From Butyrivibrio sp. (lineage in GTDB: Bacteria > Bacillota > Clostridia > Lachnospirales > Lachnospiraceae), in contig JAFXTN010000022.1 in assembly GCA_017535785.1 (NCBI GenBank), forward strand, positions 1-32,261: a DNA stretch of 32,261 nucleotides, in the 5' to 3' direction. The position numbers and the translations under genes were made by a program. Of this stretch, positions 1 to 7,930 are shown one piece after another (position 1 is the stretch's first letter; each line of letters opens with the position of its first letter). The notes beneath the pieces are model-generated. The model saw nothing but the letters and a program-made list of their open reading frames with translations, was not told where the DNA came from and searched no databases.

Positions 1-124
1 TATTCCAAGCTTTTACGCTTTCAAGCGGCTTTGCCGATAAATTGCAGGACGCCGCCATATTCTTGATCTCATTAACGATACCCGTATATTTGAAAGTATC
101 GATATGTAATTCCTTCTCTGACAT
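1..124 (-). CDS. Small protein of unknown function, N-terminal part only
   Basis: The reading frame begins with ATG at 122-124 and runs off the left edge of the window, so only the first 41 residues are visible (it begins MSEKELHIDTFKY). A good ribosome site (AAGGGAAT) lies a few bases upstream. The visible part is hydrophilic, probably helical, with no signal peptide and a tryptophan at residue 40. It follows the lipoprotein gene on the same strand after about 100 bases, so the two may be co-transcribed. Small helical proteins with a central tryptophan occur in type VII secretion loci, but the codon two after the Trp starts with A and cannot encode Gly, so a strict WXG motif is excluded. I do not recognise the family. 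Confidence 0.6.
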   Translation of the reverse strand, partial: MSEKELHIDTFKYTGIVNEIKNMAASCNLSAKPLESVKAWN

Positions 125-168
125 TTTTATTATTCCCTTTTATAAGCTTTTACAATCTGTATCCCAAA

Positions 169-199
169 ATTGCGCGAAAGCTTTTCCGCCTCGCGCAAT
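169..199 (-). terminator. Stem-loop after the lipoprotein gene, weak terminator or processing site
   Basis: The 8-bp arms ATTGCGCG and CGCGCAAT match perfectly around a 15-base loop. In the minus direction only three T residues follow, so termination is probably partial. It separates the lipoprotein gene from the small gene at the window edge. Confidence 0.4.
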
Positions 200-224
200 A
201 TCTTTTGTCTGATCATATTTATAT

Positions 225-1643
225 TTATTCTGATAAATTCAATATCTCCAGCTTGTCCTTATCCAGAGCAAGCTCTTTCCCTTCTTTTTCATTCTGTGTA
301 AAAGGGATGTGAAGGTAATCTATCTCATTGATATTGTAGGCATCACGCCAACCGATATCTCCATCCGGGTTTCTTTCTATTTCATTTGTGATTATGAAGG
401 CATCATCGCCAAAAACAGCTGCCTCATCCACATAATAAGCCTGCGCACTGCTTGTAGGTTCAGGTACAAAAGCTTTCAAAAGAATGCTTGGATGATCGGG
501 TTTACTGTAATACACGAGATCTCCGTTCTCATTATTGGAGATCGCGATCTCACCAGCCAGGTGATCTGCCAAACAAAGCGTGTCTTTGGCATCAAGATAG
601 ATCTTGGGCGCATAAAAATCACTTGCCTCATTGGCTTTTCCTGTCTTAACAAAGGAGATACTGTCCTTTTCTCCCAAAGTCACCTTATAGACCTCATATC
701 CTGCGAAATAATGGCCGCTTCCTTCGTAATAGCCAAGCATAAAATATGAATTGGTCCCGTCAGTGATAAGCTGCTCAAATTCAGGTGCCGGATCATACAA
801 AAAATCACTTATCGCAAGCGCGAGCTTTCCGTAATCCGTGCAGCTTCCGCTTTCATCATAAGAAGATACATAATACTTATTGTCTTCATAGCAACTCTTC
901 ATAACAAAAAGATTGTTGCCGGTATATCCGAAAACAGTAGTATAGTATCCTTCTCCGTCCTCTATGGTTGCAATCTCTTCATTATCATAGTAAACATGGA
1001 TAATGCTTGATTGATATCCGTCGTTTTCTACAAATTCTCTTGTTACAAGTCCTCTGCCGTCCTCAGAAACCGCCTCGGGAGATCCATCCAAATATGGTCT
1101 CATATCCGGGCCTCCGATAGTGCTGTGCACTGTTCCTGACTTACTTGGCTCGGAAAATACAAAACCGTCTGTCACAGCATACATCTTACCGTTGCCGTAA
1201 GTGGTACCTACACACTCACTCATGCCGCTTTTCAGATCATAGCTCATGATCTTGGCTTGAAGTGCCTCCGGCTTTTCGTTTATAAAGCCACCCAAGGTAG
1301 GACTTTCAATACCCGCTGTATTGAACACGCGATAATAAACTTTATCACCGACTCTTACAAAGAAACTACCGTTGTTCTCAACTTCACCCGCTTCAAAAGC
1401 GCTTGAGAAAATACCCTTTGATCCATCATCTTCCTCTTCGGATCCATTGCTGTAGATATTGTTCTCTTCCTCATTTAAGTCGATTGATTCCGATTCCGCT
1501 ATTTTATCCTGTTCACTTATAACATAATATTCCTCATTCTCATACTGGGTGATATCAGGCTCTTTTCTGTCTCCGCACCCTGTTAATCCAAGGCAACACA
1601 AAAAAGCCATCCCAATGATCATAGCGAAACACTTACATTTCAT
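225..1643 (-). CDS. Secreted lipoprotein of unknown function, 472 aa
   Basis: The N-terminus is a lipoprotein signal peptide: a hydrophobic run and a lipobox L20-T21-G22-C23, so the mature protein should be lipid-anchored outside the membrane. Residues 24-75 form a very acidic, Ser/Asn-rich linker. The rest is rich in alternating Tyr/Val/Phe and Asp/Gly turns, which suggests an all-beta fold, possibly a propeller; this is a guess from composition. There are no catalytic motifs I recognise. The start is supported by GAGGAAAT just upstream. It lies 109 bases downstream of the 98-aa gene on the same strand and upstream of another small gene, so the three may form one operon of unknown role. Confidence 0.85.
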   Translation of the reverse strand: MKCKCFAMIIGMAFLCCLGLTGCGDRKEPDITQYENEEYYVISEQDKIAESESIDLNEEENNIYSNGSEEEDDGSKGIFSSAFEAGEVENNGSFFVRVGDKVYYRVFNTAGIESPTLGGFINEKPEALQAKIMSYDLKSGMSECVGTTYGNGKMYAVTDGFVFSEPSKSGTVHSTIGGPDMRPYLDGSPEAVSEDGRGLVTREFVENDGYQSSIIHVYYDNEEIATIEDGEGYYTTVFGYTGNNLFVMKSCYEDNKYYVSSYDESGSCTDYGKLALAISDFLYDPAPEFEQLITDGTNSYFMLGYYEGSGHYFAGYEVYKVTLGEKDSISFVKTGKANEASDFYAPKIYLDAKDTLCLADHLAGEIAISNNENGDLVYYSKPDHPSILLKAFVPEPTSSAQAYYVDEAAVFGDDAFIITNEIERNPDGDIGWRDAYNINEIDYLHIPFTQNEKEGKELALDKDKLEILNLSE

Positions 1644-1752
1644 TAATATTTCCTCTCCCTCTCATGATGTAGTCGGGATATTAAGTGTTTTCCGGAAATG
1701 AGGTTGCGGTTCCTCCCGGCTCTGCGATCAGATAAACGGTTAAATATACGCC

Positions 1753-2049
1753 TCAAACTGCCCATGTCTTGCAATTCTGGCTGTAGTACAGATCAACATC
1801 TGCCGCTGCATCGTACAGACTGATAAGTGATGATAGCTTGTCACGCTCGGATAATCCGCTTGTCGCTCCAATAACACCACCGTCGGAAGCAGGTATCGAA
1901 TCGCTGTCGATAAGCCTGATAACAGTCTCCATACTGTTCTTATACTTCTCCAGGTAAGTAGCGTCGGATGTATCAACGAGTCCCTTCGCAACAGTTGTCT
2001 CAGCGACCAGTCTGTCCATCTTCTCCCTTAATATCTCTTTATTATTCAT
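1753..2049 (-). CDS. Small helical protein of unknown function, 98 aa
   Basis: An open frame extends further upstream, but the start is placed at the ATG (2047-2049) that encodes MNNKEILREK, because a strong ribosome site (GAAGGGGAAAG) precedes it. The frame before that looks like leader sequence with a hairpin. The protein is about 98 residues, charged, probably mostly helical, and lacks a signal peptide or membrane segment. Its central part has a Gly/Ser-rich break (around SDGGVIGATSG) between two helical halves, a helix-turn-helix-hairpin shape like that of small type VII secretion partners. That resemblance is only in size and shape. It is the first gene of a possible three-gene unit with the lipoprotein downstream. 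Confidence 0.7.
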   Translation of the reverse strand: MNNKEILREKMDRLVAETTVAKGLVDTSDATYLEKYKNSMETVIRLIDSDSIPASDGGVIGATSGLSERDKLSSLISLYDAAADVDLYYSQNCKTWAV

Positions 2050-2072
2050 AACTTTCCCCTTCACTTTCCTTT

Positions 2073-2101
2073 TATATATAGATTGGAATCCCCAATCATA
2101 A
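2073..2101 (-). promoter_or_regulatory. Candidate promoter with palindromic operator for the 98-aa gene
   Basis: On the minus strand a -35-like TTATGA (2096-2101) and a -10-like TATATA (2073-2078) are 17 bases apart. The spacer holds a palindrome GATTGG-AATCC-CCAATC (2081-2097), a good place for a repressor. The right half of this palindrome is one copy of the ATTGGGGA motif that recurs upstream. Confidence 0.45.
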
Positions 2102-2163
2102 GCGTTTTTTGAAGTGCAACACCAGTTGCTCTTCACAATTCCCCAATTCAATGTTACCTTTAG

Positions 2164-2212
2164 TATGATATGGCTCAGGTTCTTTGCACATAAGAATCTG
2201 AGCCATATCATA
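2164..2212. repeat. Long near-perfect inverted repeat (RNA hairpin)
   Basis: Arms TATGATATGGCTCAG (2164-2178) and its exact complement (2198-2212) enclose a second 5-bp stem (TTCTT/AAGAA) with one mismatched pair between them and a 7-base loop. This gives a 21-position stem. No T-run follows on either strand, so it is not a normal terminator. It lies in the 412-bp gene-free stretch 2050-2461, upstream of the 98-aa gene. The rest of that stretch holds the promoter-like region, the ATTGGGGA copies and the importer terminator. Confidence 0.75.
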
Positions 2213-2347
2213 ATCTATCCCCAATAATTCGCTTATAAGATACTCTATCCTTTTGTGAAGCATTTCTTAATAATTGTATTCTATACCATATTTTGCATTA
2301 TTGCAACATGGTTAACAAAATTTTCAAACTTTTTTCCAAAAAGAAAA

Positions 2348-2378
2348 ACGTCCGGAATCTTCTGCAGATTCCGGACGT
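2348..2378 (-). terminator. Rho-independent terminator of the ABC importer operon
   Basis: A 13-bp perfect stem (ACGTCCGGAATCT with its complement) around the loop TCTGC is followed on the minus strand by a T-rich run (2331-2347). It lies about 80 bases past the last permease gene. Confidence 0.9.
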
Positions 2379-2461
2379 CGTGTGTGATGTTCGTAGTTAA
2401 TATGAAACTATATTGTATAGGCTATGGTTATTATAATAAGTTAATTGGTTGGTTATATCAG

Positions 2462-3415
2462 TTACTTAACTATCATTCCTGTCTTTCTGTCAGCGAATAC
2501 AGCAACCATTACAAGGAAGACGATACCCATAATAAGCTGTTGAGTCTTAGGCTCGATCTTCATCATTACAAGTCCTGCGGTAAGGATCTTGTATGTAAGT
2601 GCACCAAGGATAATGTTGTAGAACTTAACCTTGGCACCGCCGTTAACCGGCATTCCTCCAAGAACCAAAGCTATCATTATCTGAGTCTCAAGCTGGTTTC
2701 CTGCGGTGGAGGTAACGGAACCAACCTTGATACTATTGATAAAAGCTGCCAGACCTGTGATCATTCCGGCTGCGGCGTAAACCATCATTTTGGTTCTTTC
2801 AACTCTGACACCTGCGAATCTTGCAGCTGTCTCGCCGGCACCGATTGCCTTAAGTCTGTTTCCAAGTCCTGTATATTGGAATGCAAAAAATGCCACAATA
2901 AAGATCAGGATTGTAAAGGTCAGATTAAATCCAAGCGTGTTATATGAGGTGATATTGGAAGCTCCGTATACGGGAGTCTTTGTCGTGGCGTAGGCTACAA
3001 CGCCACGGAAGAGGTACATGTTGCATATTGTAACAATGAAGGATGTAATCTTCCTCTTTACGTTAAAGAATCCATTGATCAATCCGATCAGGCCACCTGT
3101 GATGACACCACATAAGATGGCTAAAATTATGTTGTAATTAGATAAAAAGCATATAACTACAGAACACACACCGAGCATGGAGCCTTGGGAGAAGTCAAGA
3201 CCACCCATGGTCATAACCATAAATACGCCCACACATGCTATAAGAAGTACATAGGACTGCGACAGTAAAAGTTTAAGATTTCCTACCGTATAAAGCCGTC
3301 CTCCTGTCAGTATTGCAAATAGAACGACGATAAATATAAAACCGGCAAAAGGCATTACATTCCTGACGATCGGCCGCTCCATGAAAGGAACACTTATTTT
3401 TTTCTCATTTTCCAT
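2462..3415 (-). CDS. Sugar ABC importer permease (RbsC/MglC type), 317 aa
   Basis: This is an integral membrane subunit of the BPD_transp_2 family, which forms the channel of importers for ribose, galactose and related ligands. The sequence shows 8-10 hydrophobic segments and the family pattern in the middle, with a conserved Gly-rich helix followed by the NGxFNVKRKITSFIVT-type region. GVRVERTKM in the second half fits the loop that contacts the ATPase. The start has a good ribosome site (GGGAGG). The gene begins 12 bases after the ATPase gene stops and is the last of the operon. It differs from the other permease, so the channel is probably a heterodimer. The substrate cannot be read from the sequence. 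Confidence 0.9.
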   Translation of the reverse strand: MENEKKISVPFMERPIVRNVMPFAGFIFIVVLFAILTGGRLYTVGNLKLLLSQSYVLLIACVGVFMVMTMGGLDFSQGSMLGVCSVVICFLSNYNIILAILCGVITGGLIGLINGFFNVKRKITSFIVTICNMYLFRGVVAYATTKTPVYGASNITSYNTLGFNLTFTILIFIVAFFAFQYTGLGNRLKAIGAGETAARFAGVRVERTKMMVYAAAGMITGLAAFINSIKVGSVTSTAGNQLETQIMIALVLGGMPVNGGAKVKFYNIILGALTYKILTAGLVMMKIEPKTQQLIMGIVFLVMVAVFADRKTGMIVK

Positions 3416-3427
3416 AATCGGCCTCCC

Positions 3428-4924
3428 TTATACCATCTTTGCGATAAGATCTGTATCTTTCAGATCTTCCGAACGTTTGAATTCGCCGCTCTGACGACCG
3501 TTCTTCATTATTATTATTCGATCAGCCATACCAAGAAGCTCTGAGATTTCCTCTGAGATCATGATTATTGACTTACCGTTCTTTCTCATTGTATCCATCA
3601 TCTGGTAGATATCGGCTTTAACCTTGACATCGATACCTCTTGTGGGTGAATCCAGGATGACGATATCCGAATCCTTTCCGATCCATCTTGCAAGCACGAC
3701 TTTCTGCTTGTTACCACCGGAAAGAGCTGACATGAACTGATGAACTCCTTCCATCTTGGTACTCATCTGCTTAGCAAACTTCTCTGCGAAGACCTTTTGA
3801 TCTTTGCCGAAGAGGATATGATTTCTCTTAAGATCTTCAATAGAAGGAAGGCAGATGTTGTCCTGGATCGTGTCATTTATTACGAGCGACTCGTTGTCTC
3901 TGTCCTTGGATGCATATGCTATACTGTGGTCGATCGCAGTCTTGATGTCGTTGATCTTTGTTCCATCTGAAAGGGTTACGCTTCCCTCTCTGTAATAAGA
4001 TGCTCCGAAAAGAGCTTTCCCCACTTCATGCATACCACATTCGGAAAGACCTCCTATACCGATGATCTCTCCCTTATGAAGTTCTATATTGAAGTCATTT
4101 ATCTCTCCCGGTACCGTGAGGTGCTCACCCTTCAAGACCACTTCATCCGATACCTTCTCACCGTAGTCCGTACGATAGTAGTTATTACTCATCTCACGTC
4201 CTACCATGAGTTTCTTTAGATCATCCGTAGTAACATCGCTGCTCTTAACGGTATCGATATATACACCGTCTCTCAGAACACTGATGCTATCGGACTGCTC
4301 TATTACTTCATCAAGGTCGTGTGATATGAAGATAACGCATCTTCCGTCATCCTTGGTATCCTTCATAACCTTGAAAAGCTCTTTTCTTCCTTTTTCACCA
4401 AGAGCTGTTGTAGTCTCATCAACTACAAGGATCTGTGGTTTAAAATGAGTTGCCTTTACGATCTCGATGAGCTTTCTGTCCTCAAAGTTGTATTTATCAA
4501 TGAGGTTTGCGGCCTTGATATAGCCAAATCCGTAGGAATCAAGGAGTTCCTGCGCCTTTTTGTTCATAGCGTTGGTGTTCTTAACGCCGAACTTTGTAAA
4601 CTCATCTTCTTTTCCCAAAAAGATATTCTCAGCAACGGAAAGTCCGGACAATGTTCCGATCTCCTGTACGATGATCGCAACGCCCTGGTAATTACCGTCT
4701 ACCTGATTTTTTGCGTTAACTTCTTTTCCGTTTAATGTAAATTTACCGGTATCCTTGTGATAAATTCCTGTAAGGCAGGATGTAAATGTTGATTTACCGG
4801 AACCATTCTCACCGATCAGTGCATGGATCTCTCCTTTGTGAAAGTCGAGAGTGACATGATCAATGGCATGTGTTACGCCAAAATTCTTATCGATTTTTTC
4901 GGCATGAAGTAATACTTCGCTCAT
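3428..4924 (-). CDS. Sugar ABC importer ATPase with two nucleotide-binding domains, 498 aa
   Basis: The length and double-domain layout match RbsA/MglA. NBD1 has an intact Walker A (GENGSGKST, residues 38-46) and Walker B ending in VVDE (E170). Its signature, normally LSxGQQQ, is replaced by DKYNFEDRKLIE (143-154). NBD2 has a normal signature (LSGGNKQK), the usual degenerate Walker A, and LDSPTRGID where family members usually have LDEPTRGVD, so its catalytic Glu is Ser. One composite ATP site (NBD1 Walker motifs plus NBD2 signature) therefore stays complete and the other has lost several elements. A strong AAGGAGGA ribosome site precedes the start. It sits between the two permease genes, 11-12 bases from each. 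Confidence 0.95.
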   Translation of the reverse strand: MSEVLLHAEKIDKNFGVTHAIDHVTLDFHKGEIHALIGENGSGKSTFTSCLTGIYHKDTGKFTLNGKEVNAKNQVDGNYQGVAIIVQEIGTLSGLSVAENIFLGKEDEFTKFGVKNTNAMNKKAQELLDSYGFGYIKAANLIDKYNFEDRKLIEIVKATHFKPQILVVDETTTALGEKGRKELFKVMKDTKDDGRCVIFISHDLDEVIEQSDSISVLRDGVYIDTVKSSDVTTDDLKKLMVGREMSNNYYRTDYGEKVSDEVVLKGEHLTVPGEINDFNIELHKGEIIGIGGLSECGMHEVGKALFGASYYREGSVTLSDGTKINDIKTAIDHSIAYASKDRDNESLVINDTIQDNICLPSIEDLKRNHILFGKDQKVFAEKFAKQMSTKMEGVHQFMSALSGGNKQKVVLARWIGKDSDIVILDSPTRGIDVKVKADIYQMMDTMRKNGKSIIMISEEISELLGMADRIIIMKNGRQSGEFKRSEDLKDTDLIAKMV

Positions 4925-4935
4925 GTCTCTCCTCC

Positions 4936-5883
4936 TTATTTAACAACTTCACCCTTAACAGGCTTGATGGTCATAGTTACGATTGCAAGAAGAACCAAAC
5001 CGGTTACGATGTTCTGAACGGTCGTAGGAGCTCCGAGAGCAACGAAGCCCTGGAAAAGGAGCTGGATGATAAACTCACCGATCACGATAGCAACTACCGG
5101 ATGTCCGTACTTCTTAAATGCAAGTCCAAAGAACGTTCCCATAAGAGGCGGGAAGTTACGTGCCATGGAAGCAAGGTTGGATTCACTTGTCATTGAAGTT
5201 CCGTATGAAATTGTAAGGATTGATTCGATACCAACGAAAAGTCCGCAGAGTACAAATGCTACAACCTTGTATTTATCAACGTTAACACCCATGTTCTTGG
5301 CAACAACTTCATTGGAGCCGATAGCATAGGTATATGTTCCTATCTTGGTGTACTTAAGGATAAATCCGCAAAGGAAAAATGCGGCAAGAGCCAATATAAG
5401 ATTCCAAGGATAATCACCGAAGGCTCTGTAGCCCTGTCCCAGTATGACGTTTTTCTCATTGGTCGCAAAAATGGAAAGCGCCTCATAAACAAGTGATAAT
5501 CCCGCTGTTACGATAAGTGATGAAATTCTAAGTTTAATATATACAAGTCCGTTTAGGAGACCCACAAGAACTCCGCTTATCATCGGAGCTATGAGAAGTC
5601 CCGCATATCCGAAACGATTACTCATATTTACGGCAAGCACCGATGAAAGCACGATGTTTGCGCCCACACTCATATCAAAAGGCCCCATAACGCAGATAAA
5701 ATAGAGACCACAGCCTCCGACCGCATAGATCAGTGCTGTTTTTAAATAGGTTTTTAATCTGTTAAAATCACCGAATGTCTGAGGAGCAAGTGTTTTGAAA
5801 ATTGCCCAAAAGACAAAAGCGATGAAGATCAAAAGCAGAAGCCCGAATATTTGACTCTGTTTGAATTTCTGAAACTTACTCAT
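4936..5883 (-). CDS. Sugar ABC importer permease (RbsC/MglC type), 315 aa
   Basis: This is the second membrane subunit of the importer, with about nine hydrophobic segments and the BPD_transp_2 pattern (GLLNGLVYIKLRISSLIVT, then a GVNVDKYK loop likely to meet the ATPase). The open frame extends upstream to 5991, but the extension has no ribosome site and runs through an intergenic hairpin. The chosen ATG (5881-5883, MSKFQKFK) has GGGAGGA eight bases upstream. The gene follows the binding-protein gene after about 160 bases containing the hairpin. This arrangement often goes with higher expression of the binding protein than of the membrane parts. Confidence 0.9.
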   Translation of the reverse strand: MSKFQKFKQSQIFGLLLLIFIAFVFWAIFKTLAPQTFGDFNRLKTYLKTALIYAVGGCGLYFICVMGPFDMSVGANIVLSSVLAVNMSNRFGYAGLLIAPMISGVLVGLLNGLVYIKLRISSLIVTAGLSLVYEALSIFATNEKNVILGQGYRAFGDYPWNLILALAAFFLCGFILKYTKIGTYTYAIGSNEVVAKNMGVNVDKYKVVAFVLCGLFVGIESILTISYGTSMTSESNLASMARNFPPLMGTFFGLAFKKYGHPVVAIVIGEFIIQLLFQGFVALGAPTTVQNIVTGLVLLAIVTMTIKPVKGEVVK

Positions 5884-5956
5884 AAAATCCTCCCGCAAGA
5901 GTTTGTTATAGATACTGTTTTCTTCTTTAATACCGTTTTGCTGTTTCTTTAAATAT

Positions 5957-5991
5957 ATGCCGTATTCCCCGGATGGCGGAAAATACGGCAT
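5957..5991 (-). promoter_or_regulatory. Intra-operon stem-loop between binding protein and permease
   Basis: A 10-bp perfect outer stem (ATGCCGTATT with its complement) has further G/C pairing inside. In the transcribed (minus) direction it is not followed by a T-run. It is likely an mRNA stability or partial termination element that keeps the upstream binding-protein message abundant. On the plus strand it is followed by TTTTTT, but no plus-strand gene is present. Confidence 0.55.
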
Positions 5992-6044
5992 TTTTTAGTT
6001 TTTTACTTTACGCTGTATACCCTTCTCTAAAAAATATACGCTTA

Positions 6045-7247
6045 TCAGTTGCTGTGACGAGAAATAACGTCGTCGATTGAAAGATTTGAAGCTGCCTTGC
6101 TGAGATCTTCAAAGCTGTAACCAGCCATCTCAACCATCTCTTCGTCTGTGTAAGGATCATCCTTTACGAAATACTTCTCATAGTTTGCATAATCATCAGG
6201 TGATGATACATACAGATAAGGGAAGAGGATCTCATATCCGAATGTTCCTTCTTCCTTTACATAGTTGCCCTTAACTGCGTTAAGAACGAGGAAGAATGCA
6301 AAGAGAGGATCACAGAAGTGTCCGCCTGACTCTGCGAACATTCCGCCTGACTTAAGCTGATCTGCAAGGTCATCAAGGAAGTCTGTTGATACAACGTCGA
6401 TCTTACCTGTAAGACCCTCGTTAGCAAAAGCACCGATAGAACCTACAAGAGGATCTCCACCACCACCTGCTACGATAAGAGCGTCCATACCGGGATTTGA
6501 GTTGTAAAGTGACATAGCTGCTGCAGCACCTTCTTCTGAAGATGTGTTAGCATATACAGGCTCAGTCATTGTAGCCTTGTCATCGGGATGAGCTGCATTC
6601 CACTCATCGATTGCCTGCTGATAACCCTTCCATCTAAGCTGGAATGTAGCATCACCAACTGTCCAAGCCTCAAGTCCGATTGTTCTGTCGCCTTTCTCAA
6701 GAAGGAGATTAACAAGTGTATATCCGTTTGTTACCTCATCCTCGTGAACTGCTCCAACATAGTACTTGGAGTTGCAAGCTGTCTTATATACTTCAGGGCT
6801 GTTTTCCTCTGAAATGATACGGAAGAACTGTGCGATATAAACGCCGTTCTCTGTACATGTATTGATAGCGGATGTCATTTCTGAATCAGCTGAGTTACAA
6901 ATGATAATTCCCTTACATCCTGCTGCGCAAAGCTGCTCAACAGATGCTGTAACCTGCTCTGAAACGTGTCCCTGGTCAACATACTGAACCTCAACACCGT
7001 TTGCCTTAGCTGCCTTATCAACGATCTTTTTGCACTGGCTTCCGAGAACGTCAGTTGAACTCCAGATAGATACACCGATCGTGATATTGTCGCCTGATGC
7101 TGCGGGTGCTGCATCCCCTGATGCTGCTCCATCAGATGTAGGTGCTGCTGCACCGCCGCCGGATGCCTGTCCGCAACCAACCATCAATGATGCAGCCATT
7201 GTTCCTGCCAAGAGCAGTGCTCCCAACTTTTTGAATGTCTTTTTCAT
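6045..7247 (-). CDS. Sugar ABC importer substrate-binding lipoprotein, 400 aa
   Basis: A lipoprotein signal peptide ends in the lipobox MVGC (C25), followed by a Gly/Ala/Ser/Asp-rich linker (26-50). The rest is a type 1 periplasmic-binding fold of the RbsB/MglB kind. It starts with ITIGVSIWSSTDVLGSQ, has the GCKGIIICNSADSEM strand-helix region typical of the family, and AGGGGDPLVGSIGAF near the hinge. It should be anchored outside the membrane and deliver its ligand to the two permeases. The start is supported by AAAGGAGG. The C-terminal third, rich in Tyr/Asp, is longer than in classical ribose-binding proteins. The ligand is unknown; a sugar or sugar-like compound is inferred from the transporter type. 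Confidence 0.92.
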   Translation of the reverse strand: MKKTFKKLGALLLAGTMAASLMVGCGQASGGGAAAPTSDGAASGDAAPAASGDNITIGVSIWSSTDVLGSQCKKIVDKAAKANGVEVQYVDQGHVSEQVTASVEQLCAAGCKGIIICNSADSEMTSAINTCTENGVYIAQFFRIISEENSPEVYKTACNSKYYVGAVHEDEVTNGYTLVNLLLEKGDRTIGLEAWTVGDATFQLRWKGYQQAIDEWNAAHPDDKATMTEPVYANTSSEEGAAAAMSLYNSNPGMDALIVAGGGGDPLVGSIGAFANEGLTGKIDVVSTDFLDDLADQLKSGGMFAESGGHFCDPLFAFFLVLNAVKGNYVKEEGTFGYEILFPYLYVSSPDDYANYEKYFVKDDPYTDEEMVEMAGYSFEDLSKAASNLSIDDVISRHSN

Positions 7248-7294
7248 AGATCTATAACCCTCCTTTGGAAATTAGAAAAATGAATATATAAATC

Positions 7295-7315
7295 GGTTCG
7301 TGCCATCCGCGAACC
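7295..7315 (-). promoter_or_regulatory. Short stem-loop before the binding-protein gene
   Basis: Arms GGTTCG and CGAACC enclose a 9-base loop, with two or three more pairs outside a bulge. It is followed on the minus strand by an AT-rich stretch but no clean T-run. It lies between the small lipoprotein gene and the binding-protein gene and could limit or stabilise the message. Confidence 0.35.
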
Positions 7316-7331
7316 TGATTTGGAACCCATG

Positions 7332-7784
7332 TTATTTCTTTAATCCCTTTACTTCATATGTTCTGCTCGTTTCCTCTCCGAACACAACGCCTGCGGATGT
7401 CGCCGCTGTCTCATCGTATGAAACTGTAACAACCACTTCGTCTCCGTTTGAGAGTCCTGAGTTCTTATCTATGTTGAGCGATATTGATGAAACTGCATTG
7501 ATATACTTGGTGAGCTCCGAAAGATCTCCGAGATCCTCAAATTCCTTGATCTTCTCTTCGCCTCCGACCATCTCTGTCTCTATTCCGTCATAGTCAACCT
7601 TTACAAATGCTGTTCCTTCGCCGTTATTGCCGCTAAACTCGACAGTCACGTAATCGAGAATGTTCGTAACTCCGTCGGTAGTATCGATCTGAGCTTTCTT
7701 ATCTGCCTTGCAGCCTGACAGCACGATCAAAAATCCCATCATCGCCGCTGCTATAAAAGCTGCAGTTTTCTTTCTTTTAAACAC
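7332..7784 (-). CDS. Small secreted lipoprotein, first gene of the importer operon, 150 aa
   Basis: The start codon is GTG (7782-7784) with GGGAGGGG upstream. A signal peptide ends in the lipobox L22-S23-G24-C25. The mature part is a single beta-rich domain of about 110 residues, with the patterns DYVTVEFSGNNGEGTA and KNSGLSNGDEVVVTVSYD and a terminal YEVKGLKK. I associate these with a repeated extracellular domain in Clostridia lipoproteins of unknown function. It begins about 70 bases downstream of a terminator-type hairpin and lies 84 bases before the binding-protein gene. It probably acts at the cell surface together with the transporter, for example in holding or presenting ligand; that role is inferred from position only. 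Confidence 0.85.
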   Translation of the reverse strand: MFKRKKTAAFIAAAMMGFLIVLSGCKADKKAQIDTTDGVTNILDYVTVEFSGNNGEGTAFVKVDYDGIETEMVGGEEKIKEFEDLGDLSELTKYINAVSSISLNIDKNSGLSNGDEVVVTVSYDETAATSAGVVFGEETSRTYEVKGLKK

Positions 7785-7809
7785 TTAATATCCCCTCCCT
7801 AATAAAATA

Positions 7810-7853
7810 AGCTCCGTAAACAGAATGAAATATTATTTCCTGTTTACGAAGCT
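7810..7853 (-). terminator. Terminator after the kinase/regulator pair
   Basis: A 9-bp perfect stem (CGTAAACAG/CTGTTTACG) has an additional inner stem GAAAT/ATTTC and outer AGCT/AGCT pairing. It is followed on the minus strand by TTATTTTATTA. It separates the response-regulator gene from the importer operon. Because it is close to the first importer gene it could also act as a leader hairpin. Confidence 0.75.
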
Positions 7854-7930
7854 ATTGTATCAACTTGGATTTTTTTTAATTAGCACAATTTAGAAAAACT
7901 AGGTATCACTATTTTGAAAATTTATTTCTC

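Noticed and set aside
2255-2947. Plus-strand frame of 230 codons opposite the permease gene
   Set aside because: It is a shadow of the permease frame with a Cys/His-rich low-complexity product and no family resemblance.
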